Source of the DNA: Antedon mediterranea
Lineage: Eukaryota; Echinodermata; Crinoidea; Comatulida; Antedonidae
Reading direction: 5' to 3'
Assembly: GCF_964355755.1 (NCBI RefSeq)
Contig: NC_092677.1
Span: forward strand, 4,781,001-4,841,000
Length of the DNA stretch: 60,000 bases
Part shown: positions 47,601-54,969 of the stretch, in pieces
Layout: each line of letters opens with the position of its first letter
How positions within the stretch are numbered: the stretch's first letter is position 1
Made by a program: the position numbers and the translations under genes
The notes under the pieces: generated by a model
What the model saw: the letters and a program-made list of their open reading frames with translations, nothing else
Database searches by the model: none
Told to the model about the DNA's origin: nothing

Positions 47601-50600
47601 ATGTAAGGTTGCAAGTTAAGGGGTTCTATCTTAGTTGGATGTGTAAGGGTATCTGATTGCAATTGGGCTGGTGTCCTATCATGTTCGTCTACAAATTCAA
47701 CATTGATTTCGTCATTTACTACATTAATGGTGTTTTGGATTTTATCGTTATTATCATCAGTTGGTTCATTCAACAATTGTTTAAGTTTTTGGAGATGTGT
47801 AAAATTTTTGCGTTCTTTGGGTGTTCTCATAAAACAGGGTTTCAGTCTGTTATAATTGAATACGTCGCGAAGTATTTCTCCTTTAATCGTTGCTAGGATG
47901 TAGTGTGTTCTGTCTAGTACTTCATGAATTACTAATGGTCCGACCCATTCTGCGGCGATTTTCTTTGAATTTGCCGTTAGTGATGATGATGTTGGCTTGT
48001 ATAAATATACGAGTTGTCCTACTGAGTAAATTGGACTTTTTTCTAAGCGTTGGGAAATCTTTGAGTTTTGGACGTTTTGTTGTGTTCGCTGTAATTGTAG
48101 CATTGTCTGTGAAATGTTTTGAAATTTCTTCTTGAGATGTTCAAAGTATTCTTCATAGGAATGAGACAATCCTGAAATAGGGTTAAATGCTAATGAGGTC
48201 AAACTTGGAGGTTGGCGGCCAAAAACTAATTCGTAAGGGGAGTGGTTTCCTAGATGTGGGGATGAAAACGAGTTATAAGCATAACATGTTGTTGATACAA
48301 ATCTAACCCAATCTGTTCCGAATTGGTTAAGGTTGACCTTTAACAGGTCCGATACGGTCCGGATATGACGTTCAACTTGTAAACTACCGTGATTGTGGAC
48401 GCTGATGATTTTCCTATCAATATTAAGGGTGTTACATAATAGTGTTAATAATTTTCCTGTAAGGGAGGTTGCTGCATCTGAAATAAGACGAGATGGGGGT
48501 CCAAAAATACTGATGACCTTTTGAATTAGTGCTTCACAAATTGTTTCGGCATCAATGGATTTCAAAGGTACACAAATCAAAAATCTAGTTATCTCATCAC
48601 ATACTACCATAATATGTTTAAAACCTGAAGGTGAAGTTGGCATACTCTTAAAATCTAGACTGAGTGTATGAAAGGGACGGTAAGTTGCTGGTACTCGATC
48701 GTGTAAAGGACGTAATTTATCGGTTTTGGGACGAAATTGTTGACATCTAAGACACGCTTGGGTATAATTGTTGACTTTCTCGAACATAAGGGGCATGTAA
48801 AATAATTTCCTAATAGTAAGGTAAGTACGCATCGTACCTTGGTGGCTACTTAACAAATTGTCGTGATACTGAGAAATAACAGTCTCTGCTAAGTTTTCAG
48901 GAACAGCTAATTGCAATACAAATTCTCCACCTTTATCTTGGAAAAATAAACGGAATAGTAAACCGTTGCACAATATGTACTGCTCTGACTTATTCTGAAC
49001 TGCACGAGCTGCTTTCTTATCAGCTGGAAGGATATCATGAGCTAAATAATCGTAAACTGGCTTAAAAAATGGTGAAGTTTCTTGTTCAACACGTAATTGT
49101 TTAACATCTACTGGGAGGTTATAATCTCTAATTATCTTTCTTTGAATAACATCCATTAATCTATTTAAGTCTTGTTGTTTTGGGATGTGTGCTGACTTAA
49201 ATTCAGTTATGTTGGGTACTAGTGGTTTGGGCGATGTATACAATTCAACTGGTACGTTTCGATGTGTAGTATCTTTGCTTTGCTTGTTTTTGTCTACTAG
49301 TCGTTCCTCTGGAGGTTGTCGAATGTTTACATTACGTATTGGGGGTGGTGTTACGATAGGTGGCGTTATGATAGGCGGTGATCGATGTGCGTTTGTTTGT
49401 TGTCTCGTGATTATCTGTGGTGTAGTGGAAGGTTGAGGTGTAGGTCGCGTGTTTGTTGTCACTGGGTTTTGATTAATGACGGGCGTTTGTACTGGTTTGG
49501 GTTTATGTAGGTCAGGTATATTTATTCCCATTTTCTTGGCGTATGACCTTGTTACTGGTCTGCAAGTAGATGTGTTTGTAATCGGGTTAAGAGATTCAGT
49601 CTCTGTAATATTAAATGCAATGGGTACAATTTGATCAATTTCGGAATCGTCGTCACGAGGGGCTCGGGAGAGAAAATCTGCTAAAACTAATTCAGTTCCT
49701 TTCTTATAACCAATTTGGAAAATGTATCCGGACAATCGTAATATTAGTTTCTTTAAACGGGGTGTACATGGCTGATCTTTTGAATTCCAAATTTGTACAA
49801 TTGCTGAGTGGTCTACGAATGCATCAAATTCGCAACCCTTTAGTAAATGTCGAAATGCTGAAACGTTAATGTAAAGTCCAAATAACTCTAGTTCTGTGAC
49901 GCTATATCGTTGACAGGCTTGTGGTAAGATTTTGGAATAATAACCTATTATGTGTTCTTTACCGCTTACTGTTTGTGTTAAATATGAACCTGTTGCGGTT
50001 CTTGAAGTGTCGCTATATAGCGTAAATCTACCTTCTTTTCTAGGCATTTGAAGAGTTGGTGGTTTAACCATTAATTGTTTAATTTCGTCAAATGCTTTCT
50101 GGTGTTCAGTAGACCAACAAAATTTTCGGCGTTTACTTGCGAGTGTGTGTAACGGACGTAAAATTGATTGTATTTGAGGGAAAAAATGGGATACATAATT
50201 TACTGCACCAATAAATCGTTTAGTTTCTTTATGGGTTCGTGGGACTGGCAAATTTCGGATAGCTGCACACCTGTCGCCTAATGGTGTGATACATGCGTGT
50301 CCTGAAGAATTAATCAGGATGGTGTGTCCCATATATTGCACTTTATTCTTGAATAACTTACATTTCTTTGGACAAATTCTAAAACCATTTAATTGTAGGG
50401 CTTGTAAAACGGAAACAAGGTGCTGCTTATGAGCAAATTTGTCTTGGCTAAATAAAATAATATCATCATGATGGGCGATACAGAATTCTCTAGAATTTGG
50501 GATTTCATTTAAAATTTCGTCAATCTTTGCTTGAAATATACCTGGTGAAACGTTTAATCCTTGTGCTAATCTCTTATAATAATAATGTTTTCCACCATGA

Positions 50601-53600
50601 TATGAAGCTATACCTGTGTATTGTTGGGCATGTTCGGCTAATGGTACACAGTGGAACGCTGATTTCAAATCAATTACGCTAAGAATCTGTGCATTAGCGT
50701 TACCTATTGTTTTCAGAGTTTCGGCTAATAATGGGAATGGATGATTAATACGTTTTATCCTGGAATTTAGATAGCGGAAGTCTGTGACAACTCTTTTATC
50801 TTTTGAATTTTTCTTTGAAACAAGAAGGACAGGGGAAGTATACGATTGGTGTCCTACTGCTAAGATTCCTAGTTTGACTAATTTTTTCAATTCGGCCTCA
50901 ATAACATGTTTGTCTTTGTCTGTCGCGAAGTATGGTCGAATAAAAAATGGTTCATCGTTAGAGAGGTGTATGTCAGCTTTGAAGTTTGGGCAGCTAGATA
51001 GTTCACCATAAAGTGAAAATGCGTTTCTGTTTTGTTGTAATGTTTTATACAAATCTTCTTTTTCTCTATGTGTTAAAACGCTGTCTTTTAAATCAACTTG
51101 TTTTCTAATTATTTCTTCCTCGGTTAAAGTTAGCAATGGGTCTGTACGTTCTAAATGTGGGTACTTGTTTGCGTTGTCATTGGTCAACTTTATTCTATCT
51201 ATTGGTAGGTCGTTAGTAACTGTTACAAGGTTGGTTAAGTGAAGGCTCGCGATAGGTTGATGTGTATTTAGAGATACGTTTCTGTTTGTGTTGTTAGTGA
51301 TATCAATGTTGGTTTCTCCTCTGTGTAATTTTACTAACATATCTGATGGACAAAGTTTTGAAATATGGGTGGTTGCATGTAGAACAACATCAGAATTGCG
51401 TCCAAAGGCGGGAACCCTTCCTTTTAATTTAACTGTTTTAGTATCACCGGGTTTAAGAAAAATCTTGTGTACTGGACGAAAGCTAAAAATCTTTGGTCTA
51501 ATGCGAAATGTGTTTTCCTTAAAATTTAAAGTACCGTCGAGTTCAGACAATGTTTCGGTTCCAAGTATCAGGTCAATACCTGTCAAATTTTTAACGATTA
51601 ATGCTGAAATTTTAAATTTGTGTCCTTGGATAAATAATTCGAATTGCACTAAGTGGTTGGCATATAAGAAGTCACCGTTACCTAATCGAAATTTAGTTGT
51701 GTTCACTTTAACTGGCTTTAAACGCGATAAATAAAGTGAGGAATTAACGTACGATTGTGAGATTATAGCTCTAGTTGAACCACTGTCAAATAAAGTTAAA
51801 ACATTTCTACCATCTGGTAAATTTCCTTTAACGTAATTTCTGTCGTTAAGTAACAAATCAATATTATCTGAATTTCCTAAGTATTTTGCCTTAAAATTGT
51901 CGTATTTAGTATGGGGGGCCAGATTATAGGCGGCATCTAGTCCCCTTTTTAAAAATCCTGCTGGTGGCTAGGGTAGTAATTGTTTGACTGTTGGTATGGG
52001 TATGGCGGGGGATAGTTTCCGTAAGAGCGGTTTTGTTGTCGGCAGTGCCTTGCTATGTGGCCTGGTTTCCCGCAGTAATAACAGGTTGGGGGAAGTTGTC
52101 TATATCTTGGGGTCGGTGGGGTCTGGAATCGGGGTTTGTATGGGCTTGGACTTCGGTTTCGTCTTGGGATATAATTTCGGGTGGGGGAACGTGAGCGTCG
52201 AGTATCATCATTAAGGGATCGTTTTGTTGTGGCCATGTCTAACTTGAGAGAATTTATCTCATGTTGGAGCGATTCGAGACTATTAGGCCTATCTGTTTCC
52301 TTATTGATATTGAATGAAACTTCCCGTGTGGCATCATCTACGGAAAGTTCAAGGTAATTTTGTGTGCTATTTACGATATTTTCAATAGTGGCATCGATTG
52401 GGGTGGACATGGCTACAGCTGCTTTACATTTTGGTGGAAGGGTCGAAATAAATTTATTCTTTATCTGCTGGTCAGCGTATCCAATTCTGTCTGCGGCTTG
52501 TTTGATTTTGGTTAAGTGGTTTTCGGCGTTGTCGCCAGTGGTGTATGTAATTGAATCGTATTCTCTTATGTGCGCATAGATTGATTTGTTTTTACTAAAC
52601 CTGTTGATGAATTGGGTTTTTAAGGATTCTAGTGAATCGAACTGCTTTCCCTCAATCCAGAGTCTAGCTTGGCCCTGAAGGCTACGTTTAAAAATACTTA
52701 TTACATTAATTAATTGGGCATTGTTTACAGGGTTTTCTAACGTGTGGGCCTCAAGGTAGTCGGTAAACGATAAGTAATGTGCACTACATTGGTCGTGATC
52801 GGTTATGGAACCGTCATATCTTTTGGGAAGGAAATCGGTTTGTCTTAGGTGGGGCACGGGGTGAGGATTGACGGGCTCATTTAAAATTACTTCGTTATCA
52901 ACAACGTCGACCATACTTTATAATATTAATTAATCAAAATATCAAAAACAATTTAGTGTATATATATGTAAACTCTCACTTTTTCAATCAAGGTTACAAA
53001 TCAAAATTCAAAATGGTTTTGACTTACCCCAAATGCTTCGGATCCAATTAAAAATGAATTAAAGGAATGCAAAAAGTGTTCAAAAATGTCTAAATGTTCA
53101 AACAACGAATTAAAGAAATGTTAAAGGTGCTCATCAATGTTCAAATTTTCAAACAACGAATTAAAAAAAATGCGAAAGGTGTTCATCAATGTTCAAAAAA
53201 AGTAAATGTTAAAAAAAACGATCGAGAAAAAAAACGGCGTGAAGTTGAAAGTCTCTAAACGAAACAGTTCTTGTCCGCTTGCTTCTGTTTTGATTCTTCT
53301 TGGGTCTTCCTCGATTATCTTCTTTGTCTTTATCCAATGGTTATAATTTCATAAAATTTCTGCTTGTCTCGATTTCATTCAAATATAATTTCAGCTTGTC
53401 TTTTGTGTCTTCCTCGATTATCTTCTTTGTCTTCATCCAATGGTAATAATTTGATAAAATTTCTGCTTGTCTCGATCTCATTCAAATATCCTTTCAAACA
53501 AATATGGTTATTTTTGTCTTTGTCTTCGTCTTCGTGTCTTGTTAAGTGTTTATTTCTTGTTTTCTCACTCCGTTCCTTATGAAATTTGGGTCTTCCACCA

Positions 53601-54909
53601 TGTAATATAATGTTTGGGTTGTTGAGGTACTAATGAAGACTCTTACTCGCTTGACTGTCGTAACACATATATTATTTATTCAGTATAATACTTCAGTACA
53701 ATATACAACTATAAGTATAGATAAGGAACGGACGTCAATGATTGATGCTGTCAGTGAGGTGTGAAGTGTGTAGGTCTGCTTCTGAAGAAGTGGCTGTGAG
53801 GTGTGTGCTCTGTGAGGTGGCTGTGAGGTGTGTGCTCCGTGAGGTGGCTGTGAGGTGTGTCCGGGCCCTTCTGAAACTTGGGAGTATATTGGCTCAGTTC
53901 ATTTGCATAATGTCATTACATCATCTGTGAGGGTAACGATTGGTCCTAAGTTGATCCAGGGGTGTTTAAGTGGGAATGATTAACGGTATAATAAGGTATT
54001 TCTGTGATGGATGACACTGTCAAATCTGTACTTAAATAGTGTCAATCACTCCTGGTTTAACGATGGGAAAGTCCCAAAATTAAGCTAAGTGTTCTCTTTA
54101 GGGACTCTATTATAAACTAAATGGTCATTAAAACATCTGGACAAACTCTCCTTTGGACTTTCTGGGTCAAGTTTGTGAACCTATTTAAATTCCGATACAA
54201 AGGTCAATTTCTTAAATATAAAAGTATATCGTTATATCACAATATTCCGTCTGTGTCATGTACGTAAGCTATCACGTCCAAAATATAAGCTGAAAAGGGT
54301 TAGCGTCGCTACGTTGTATGAACAACTCAAAGTTTTTTACTTGATCTAATCAATTATTGTATAAAAGCTAAAAATGTTATAACAAATAATGAACAATGGT
54401 GTACCCCGCTACATATTTAAAAAAAATTATTCTATTGATTAATATTGCTTTTTCATTCATCATTTCACAGTTACTTATATTAACTGGGTGGTTTAGGCTC
54501 AATTTTTCCTTTATGGACGGTAATAATATTTAATTTAATCATAATTAATTAATTATGTATTATTATCTAGGGTGGTATTGTACGCTTACCAACAAAGACA
54601 AATGGGTTCTACCAAATAGCAATGGCAAACCTTGGACACGAAGCATATAGTGAGCTTACACTTTACTTCAGTAAAGATGGTTGTAAAACCTGGTATGATC
54701 TATGCAAGCTATTACGTCCGGCCAAGAAAGGACTTTTCCAGCTACGTTCAGTGAATGCAAAAGACTGGGATCTAGCTTACTACAGTATGAAAGATATGGA
54801 AGGAATAGTGTGTGTTTATGATACACATTGTTCAAAAACAAATGGTTACAACATTGAAGTGCAGTTGATTTCTAATGAAGAAATACAAAGAAAAATTTAT
54901 AAGTTATAA
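27654..54909 (+). CDS. Secreted or surface Ig plus sialidase-like protein (5' end unresolved)
   Basis: Exons, all joining in frame: 27654-27785, 27965-28276, 29282-29608 (Ig), 29836-29874 (linker), 30678-30726, 31303-31452, 31635-31822, 44466-44540, 44916-45013, 45222-45362 and 54571-54909 (stop TAA). The join 30726/31303 creates TYRYPAV, the equivalent of the sialidase F/Y-R-I-P motif that supplies the first arginine. Asp boxes follow: TDDKGDNW (31744), STDDGDIW (44936), a degenerate SNDGCETL (45297) and SKDGCKTW (54670). AYYS near the end matches the tyrosine-nucleophile region. The second and third arginines of the triad are not where I expect them, and the last Glu is Asp, so activity is doubtful. 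No membrane span follows the sialidase part. Two introns are inflated by transposons (12.6 and 9.2 kb). The first Ig exon codes only the second half of a domain, so upstream exons are missing. Confidence 0.8.
28451..28484. repeat. Short palindrome
   Basis: Aggttatatgcatgat reads as a near-perfect palindrome with atcatgcatataacct. Intronic; no further context suggests a function. Confidence 0.6.
30120..30350. repeat. Dispersed repeat copy, inverted relative to 43990-44275
   Basis: Shared blocks with the reverse complement of 43990-44275 include cggtttagttgac, attttac.caactc.cgt.tattc and ctattgaatgtg-like (ctgttgaatgtg). The two copies lie in opposite orientations on either side of exons 30678-31822 and the large repeat block. 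Confidence 0.6.
30678..31822 (+). other. N-terminal sialidase exons (FRIP-like motif and first Asp box)
   Basis: Three exons code GNTYR, then YPAVVFINSHFLVFCEKND and DIIMRR, and then TDDKGDNW. This order (F/YRxP, LLAFAE-like strand, acidic residue before RR, Asp box) is that of GH33-type sialidases. The Asp before IIMRR is at the position of the acid/base aspartate, so that residue seems kept. Confidence 0.75.
32482..32750. repeat. Subterminal ccacggcaa repeats, left arm
   Basis: Roughly ten copies of a 20-28 bp phrase, ccacggcaa followed by an A-rich spacer (attaaaaataaaac). The right arm (43370-43640) has the inverted equivalents (ttgccgtgg). Such subterminal arrays commonly serve as transposase-binding sites in CACTA-type elements; that role here is inference. 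Confidence 0.7.
33005..33850. repeat. ~112 bp tandem repeat, 6-8 copies
   Basis: Unit contains aacgttgaaataacgttgaa, ggttgaaaatgaaagtttgcctcaac and caacgttgaatcaacatag. First copies are nearly identical; copies decay towards 33850. Confidence 0.9.
34391..34707. mobile_element. Decayed short relative of the TTAA element
   Basis: Begins agatttattgtcccc and ends tatatct followed by TTAA, close to the termini of the 10708-14084 element. Inner similarity includes gtcaaagtgaa.aact and tattcaacaaaa near the right end. The left TTAA has decayed to TTGA. A 317 bp MITE-like derivative. Confidence 0.6.
34840..35829. mobile_element. 990 bp inverted-repeat element with 9 bp target duplication
   Basis: Termini CGCCGTGGTTAGGATTCCGG and its reverse complement, continuing as inverted repeats for about 90 bp including gcgcatgcccagagc. 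Flanked on both sides by TAATATTTA (34831-34839 and 35830-35838). A 9 bp duplication is typical of Mutator-like elements, though this assignment rests on that length alone. No transposase. Confidence 0.75.
34959..35129. mobile_element. 171 bp palindromic MITE nested in the previous element
   Basis: Starts tggttcccactag and ends ctagtgggaacca. The arms include gacgcaac and aaggacgtaacgcaacgcaag with their inverted equivalents (cttgcgttgcgttta, gtccttgcgttacgtt). The whole copy can fold into a hairpin. Confidence 0.75.
37100..39240. repeat. 61 bp tandem repeat, about 33 copies
   Basis: Unit: acaatgttatttcaacgttg, then gatcaacattgataaattaa, then cgtaaattactagttagaaa and t. Copies differ at a few positions (actagtta/tctagtta, gaaag/aaaat) in patterns that suggest higher-order blocks. 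More degenerate copies continue on both sides to 36850 and 39360. Confidence 0.95.
39474..43196. mobile_element. 3.7 kb inverted-repeat element with a broken protein-coding gene
   Basis: Termini TAGACTGTGGGCT and its exact reverse complement, flanked by CTA on both sides (39471-39473 and 43197-43199). G/C homopolymer runs and ccccagggg-like ends lie just inside, and gttgtctgcacattgcgca appears inverted at 43075-43095. It carries the - strand pseudogene at 40298-42368, which may derive from its transposition protein. Confidence 0.7.
40298..42368 (-). pseudogene. Transposon-associated conserved protein of unknown function, broken
   Basis: Adjacent open segments in order: 42368-41946, 41965-41534, 41533-40940, 40937-40686, 40671-40444 and 40525-40298. 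Recognisable stretches are STQEEADTKLILH, IIIRSPDTDVFILLLHH, LHAFSCCDTTSAF, PPCRDALKMHVKRSNYQAFIW and NIPQPDGHGVF. They match, in that order, a protein family that is abundant and mostly unannotated in invertebrate genomes, with aspartate spacing that recalls PIN-like nucleases. An in-frame TGA lies directly before the ATG at 41533, and frame changes occur near 41955, 40940, 40680 and 40480. The C terminus is a run of Glu/Asp instead of the usual Cys-rich end. Not functional as it stands. Confidence 0.65.
43990..44275. repeat. Dispersed repeat copy, inverted relative to 30120-30350
   Basis: Reverse-complement partner of the repeat at 30120-30350; contains gtcaactaaaccgtttacaatg. It lies outside the outer fold-back element, in the remaining host intron. 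Confidence 0.6.
44466..45362 (+). other. Middle sialidase exons (Asp boxes 2 and 3)
   Basis: Exons 44466-44540, 44916-45013 and 45222-45362. The first reads CLSSGKLVVAGVW, matching the G-x-L-V-V strand of sialidases. The second has the perfect Asp box STDDGDIW. The third has NNQVCILCS, where active enzymes usually have E-x-Q-x-V-E-L and L-N-S/A-R, and a degenerate box SNDGCETL. The expected Glu and Arg are not evident. Confidence 0.7.
45693..46333 (-). repeat. 3' LTR of the Ty3/gypsy element
   Basis: 641 bp, TG..CA. Contains a short internal tandem repeat (gtggctgtgaggtgtgtgctc, three partial copies at about 45883-45950). Differs from the other LTR at about four sites (for example gtcacaaaa here, gtcccaaaa there). 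Confidence 0.95.
46334..46357 (-). other. Polypurine tract
   Basis: On the - strand, a run of A followed by gggaaacagaggga lies directly before the 3' LTR. This is the expected site for plus-strand priming. Confidence 0.85.
47243..51856 (-). CDS. pol: Ty3/gypsy Pol polyprotein
   Basis: About 1537 codons from the TTG used as a nominal start; the true frame opens further upstream and overlaps the end of gag. Protease: LFDSGST at residues 22-28 and LILGTE later. Reverse transcriptase: SKKNSKDKRVVTDFRYLN, DLKSAFH and the catalytic motif AHHDD at about residues 461-465, which has His where most elements have Tyr-x. RNase H: TLYSDTS and ELELFGL. Integrase: an HHCC finger (YHDNLLSSH..CLRC) and a DDE triad (LDFKS, ISDAAT, QVERH; about 34 residues between the last two), then a GPY-type WVGPLVI module. 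No chromodomain seen. The order is the normal Ty3/gypsy one. Expression from gag probably uses a -1 frameshift. Confidence 0.93.
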   Translation of the reverse strand: MLLNDRNYVKGNLPDGRNVLTLFDSGSTRAIISQSYVNSSLYLSRLKPVKVNTTKFRLGNGDFLYANHLVQFELFIQGHKFKISALIVKNLTGIDLILGTETLSELDGTLNFKENTFRIRPKIFSFRPVHKIFLKPGDTKTVKLKGRVPAFGRNSDVVLHATTHISKLCPSDMLVKLHRGETNIDITNNTNRNVSLNTHQPIASLHLTNLVTVTNDLPIDRIKLTNDNANKYPHLERTDPLLTLTEEEIIRKQVDLKDSVLTHREKEDLYKTLQQNRNAFSLYGELSSCPNFKADIHLSNDEPFFIRPYFATDKDKHVIEAELKKLVKLGILAVGHQSYTSPVLLVSKKNSKDKRVVTDFRYLNSRIKRINHPFPLLAETLKTIGNANAQILSVIDLKSAFHCVPLAEHAQQYTGIASYHGGKHYYYKRLAQGLNVSPGIFQAKIDEILNEIPNSREFCIAHHDDIILFSQDKFAHKQHLVSVLQALQLNGFRICPKKCKLFKNKVQYMGHTILINSSGHACITPLGDRCAAIRNLPVPRTHKETKRFIGAVNYVSHFFPQIQSILRPLHTLASKRRKFCWSTEHQKAFDEIKQLMVKPPTLQMPRKEGRFTLYSDTSRTATGSYLTQTVSGKEHIIGYYSKILPQACQRYSVTELELFGLYINVSAFRHLLKGCEFDAFVDHSAIVQIWNSKDQPCTPRLKKLILRLSGYIFQIGYKKGTELVLADFLSRAPRDDDSEIDQIVPIAFNITETESLNPITNTSTCRPVTRSYAKKMGINIPDLHKPKPVQTPVINQNPVTTNTRPTPQPSTTPQIITRQQTNAHRSPPIITPPIVTPPPIRNVNIRQPPEERLVDKNKQSKDTTHRNVPVELYTSPKPLVPNITEFKSAHIPKQQDLNRLMDVIQRKIIRDYNLPVDVKQLRVEQETSPFFKPVYDYLAHDILPADKKAARAVQNKSEQYILCNGLLFRLFFQDKGGEFVLQLAVPENLAETVISQYHDNLLSSHQGTMRTYLTIRKLFYMPLMFEKVNNYTQACLRCQQFRPKTDKLRPLHDRVPATYRPFHTLSLDFKSMPTSPSGFKHIMVVCDEITRFLICVPLKSIDAETICEALIQKVISIFGPPSRLISDAATSLTGKLLTLLCNTLNIDRKIISVHNHGSLQVERHIRTVSDLLKVNLNQFGTDWVRFVSTTCYAYNSFSSPHLGNHSPYELVFGRQPPSLTSLAFNPISGLSHSYEEYFEHLKKKFQNISQTMLQLQRTQQNVQNSKISQRLEKSPIYSVGQLVYLYKPTSSSLTANSKKIAAEWVGPLVIHEVLDRTHYILATIKGEILRDVFNYNRLKPCFMRTPKERKNFTHLQKLKQLLNEPTDDNNDKIQNTINVVNDEINVEFVDEHDRTPAQLQSDTLTHPTKIEPLNLQPYIDCVENNMGLAAPFQMKEEQIKEQTNLIMTAPNDLNMTLNRGRFKAGQFQVLVSYSKPTSVKRNTDKTKQESNDRKFWWNIDRYNDTDKLIKEIINDKQIPISGSPKRFIKRLYNATSY
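51949..52914 (-). CDS. gag: Ty3/gypsy Gag protein
   Basis: 321 codons. The central part (LIEGKQFDSLESLKTQFINR-like region: RLWIEGKQFDSLESLKTQF) resembles the retrotransposon Gag capsid domain. A single CCHC zinc knuckle, CYYCGKPGHIARHC, lies near the C terminus, in a Pro/Tyr/Gln-rich tail. The stop TAA at 51949-51951 follows a T run, next to the start of the pol frame. Confidence 0.9.
   Translation of the reverse strand: MVDVVDNEVILNEPVNPHPVPHLRQTDFLPKRYDGSITDHDQCSAHYLSFTDYLEAHTLENPVNNAQLINVISIFKRSLQGQARLWIEGKQFDSLESLKTQFINRFSKNKSIYAHIREYDSITYTTGDNAENHLTKIKQAADRIGYADQQIKNKFISTLPPKCKAAVAMSTPIDATIENIVNSTQNYLELSVDDATREVSFNINKETDRPNSLESLQHEINSLKLDMATTKRSLNDDTRRSRSPTRNYIPRRNRSPSPYKPRFQTPPTPRYRQLPPTCYYCGKPGHIARHCRQQNRSYGNYPPPYPYQQSNNYYPSHQQDF
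52920..53580 (-). other. Untranslated leader of the retrotransposon, with internal repeats
   Basis: Contains a ~107-120 bp direct duplication (53285-53396 and 53399-53500, sharing gtcttcctcgattatcttct and aaatttctgcttgtctcga) and two to three ~60 bp copies around caacgaattaaa at 53035-53200. No ORF of note. Confidence 0.7.
53581..53600 (-). other. Primer-binding site
   Basis: Directly inside the 5' LTR the - strand reads TGGTGGAAGACCCAAATTTC. TGG matches the CCA end of a tRNA as expected. I cannot assign the tRNA from memory. Confidence 0.7.
53601..54241 (-). repeat. 5' LTR of the Ty3/gypsy element
   Basis: 641 bp, about 99% identical to 45693-46333 by eye. Confidence 0.95.
54571..54909 (+). 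other. Last exon of the Ig-sialidase gene
   Basis: 339 nt, phase 0 start, ends TAA. Holds SKDGCKTW (54670-54693), LAYYS and GIVCVYD. Thirteen codons longer than the paralogous exon at 469-768; the extra residues lie around LRPAKKGLFQ. Its acceptor is identical to that of the paralogue. Confidence 0.85.
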
Positions 54910-54963
54910 GTTTTGTTACATACAAATGGACGTACCTTGAAATCGGCATGCACTATATTGTTC

Positions 54964-54969
54964 AATAAA
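54964..54969 (+). other. Polyadenylation signal AATAAA
   Basis: 55 nt after the stop codon of the Ig-sialidase gene; likely its 3' processing signal. Confidence 0.55.

Larger units (their letters stand above)
45693..54241 (-). mobile_element. Full-length Ty3/gypsy LTR retrotransposon, 8.5 kb
   Basis: Two 641 bp LTRs (45693-46333 and 53601-54241) start TG and end CA, flanked by ATAT on both sides (45689-45692, 54242-54245). On the - strand the order is LTR, primer-binding site, gag, pol (protease, RT, RNase H, integrase), polypurine tract, LTR. No env ORF. I count about four differences between the LTRs, so the insertion is young. It lies antisense within the last intron of the Ig-sialidase gene and both major ORFs are intact. 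Confidence 0.95.

Noticed and set aside
47274-51734. Plus-strand ORFs opposite pol, up to 148 codons
   Set aside because: Shadows of the intact pol frame on the other strand.
52920-53600. Search for an env-like third ORF or extra gene in the retrotransposon
   Set aside because: Neither the leader nor the 46.36-47.24 kb segment contains an ORF with a signal peptide, span or glycoprotein features.
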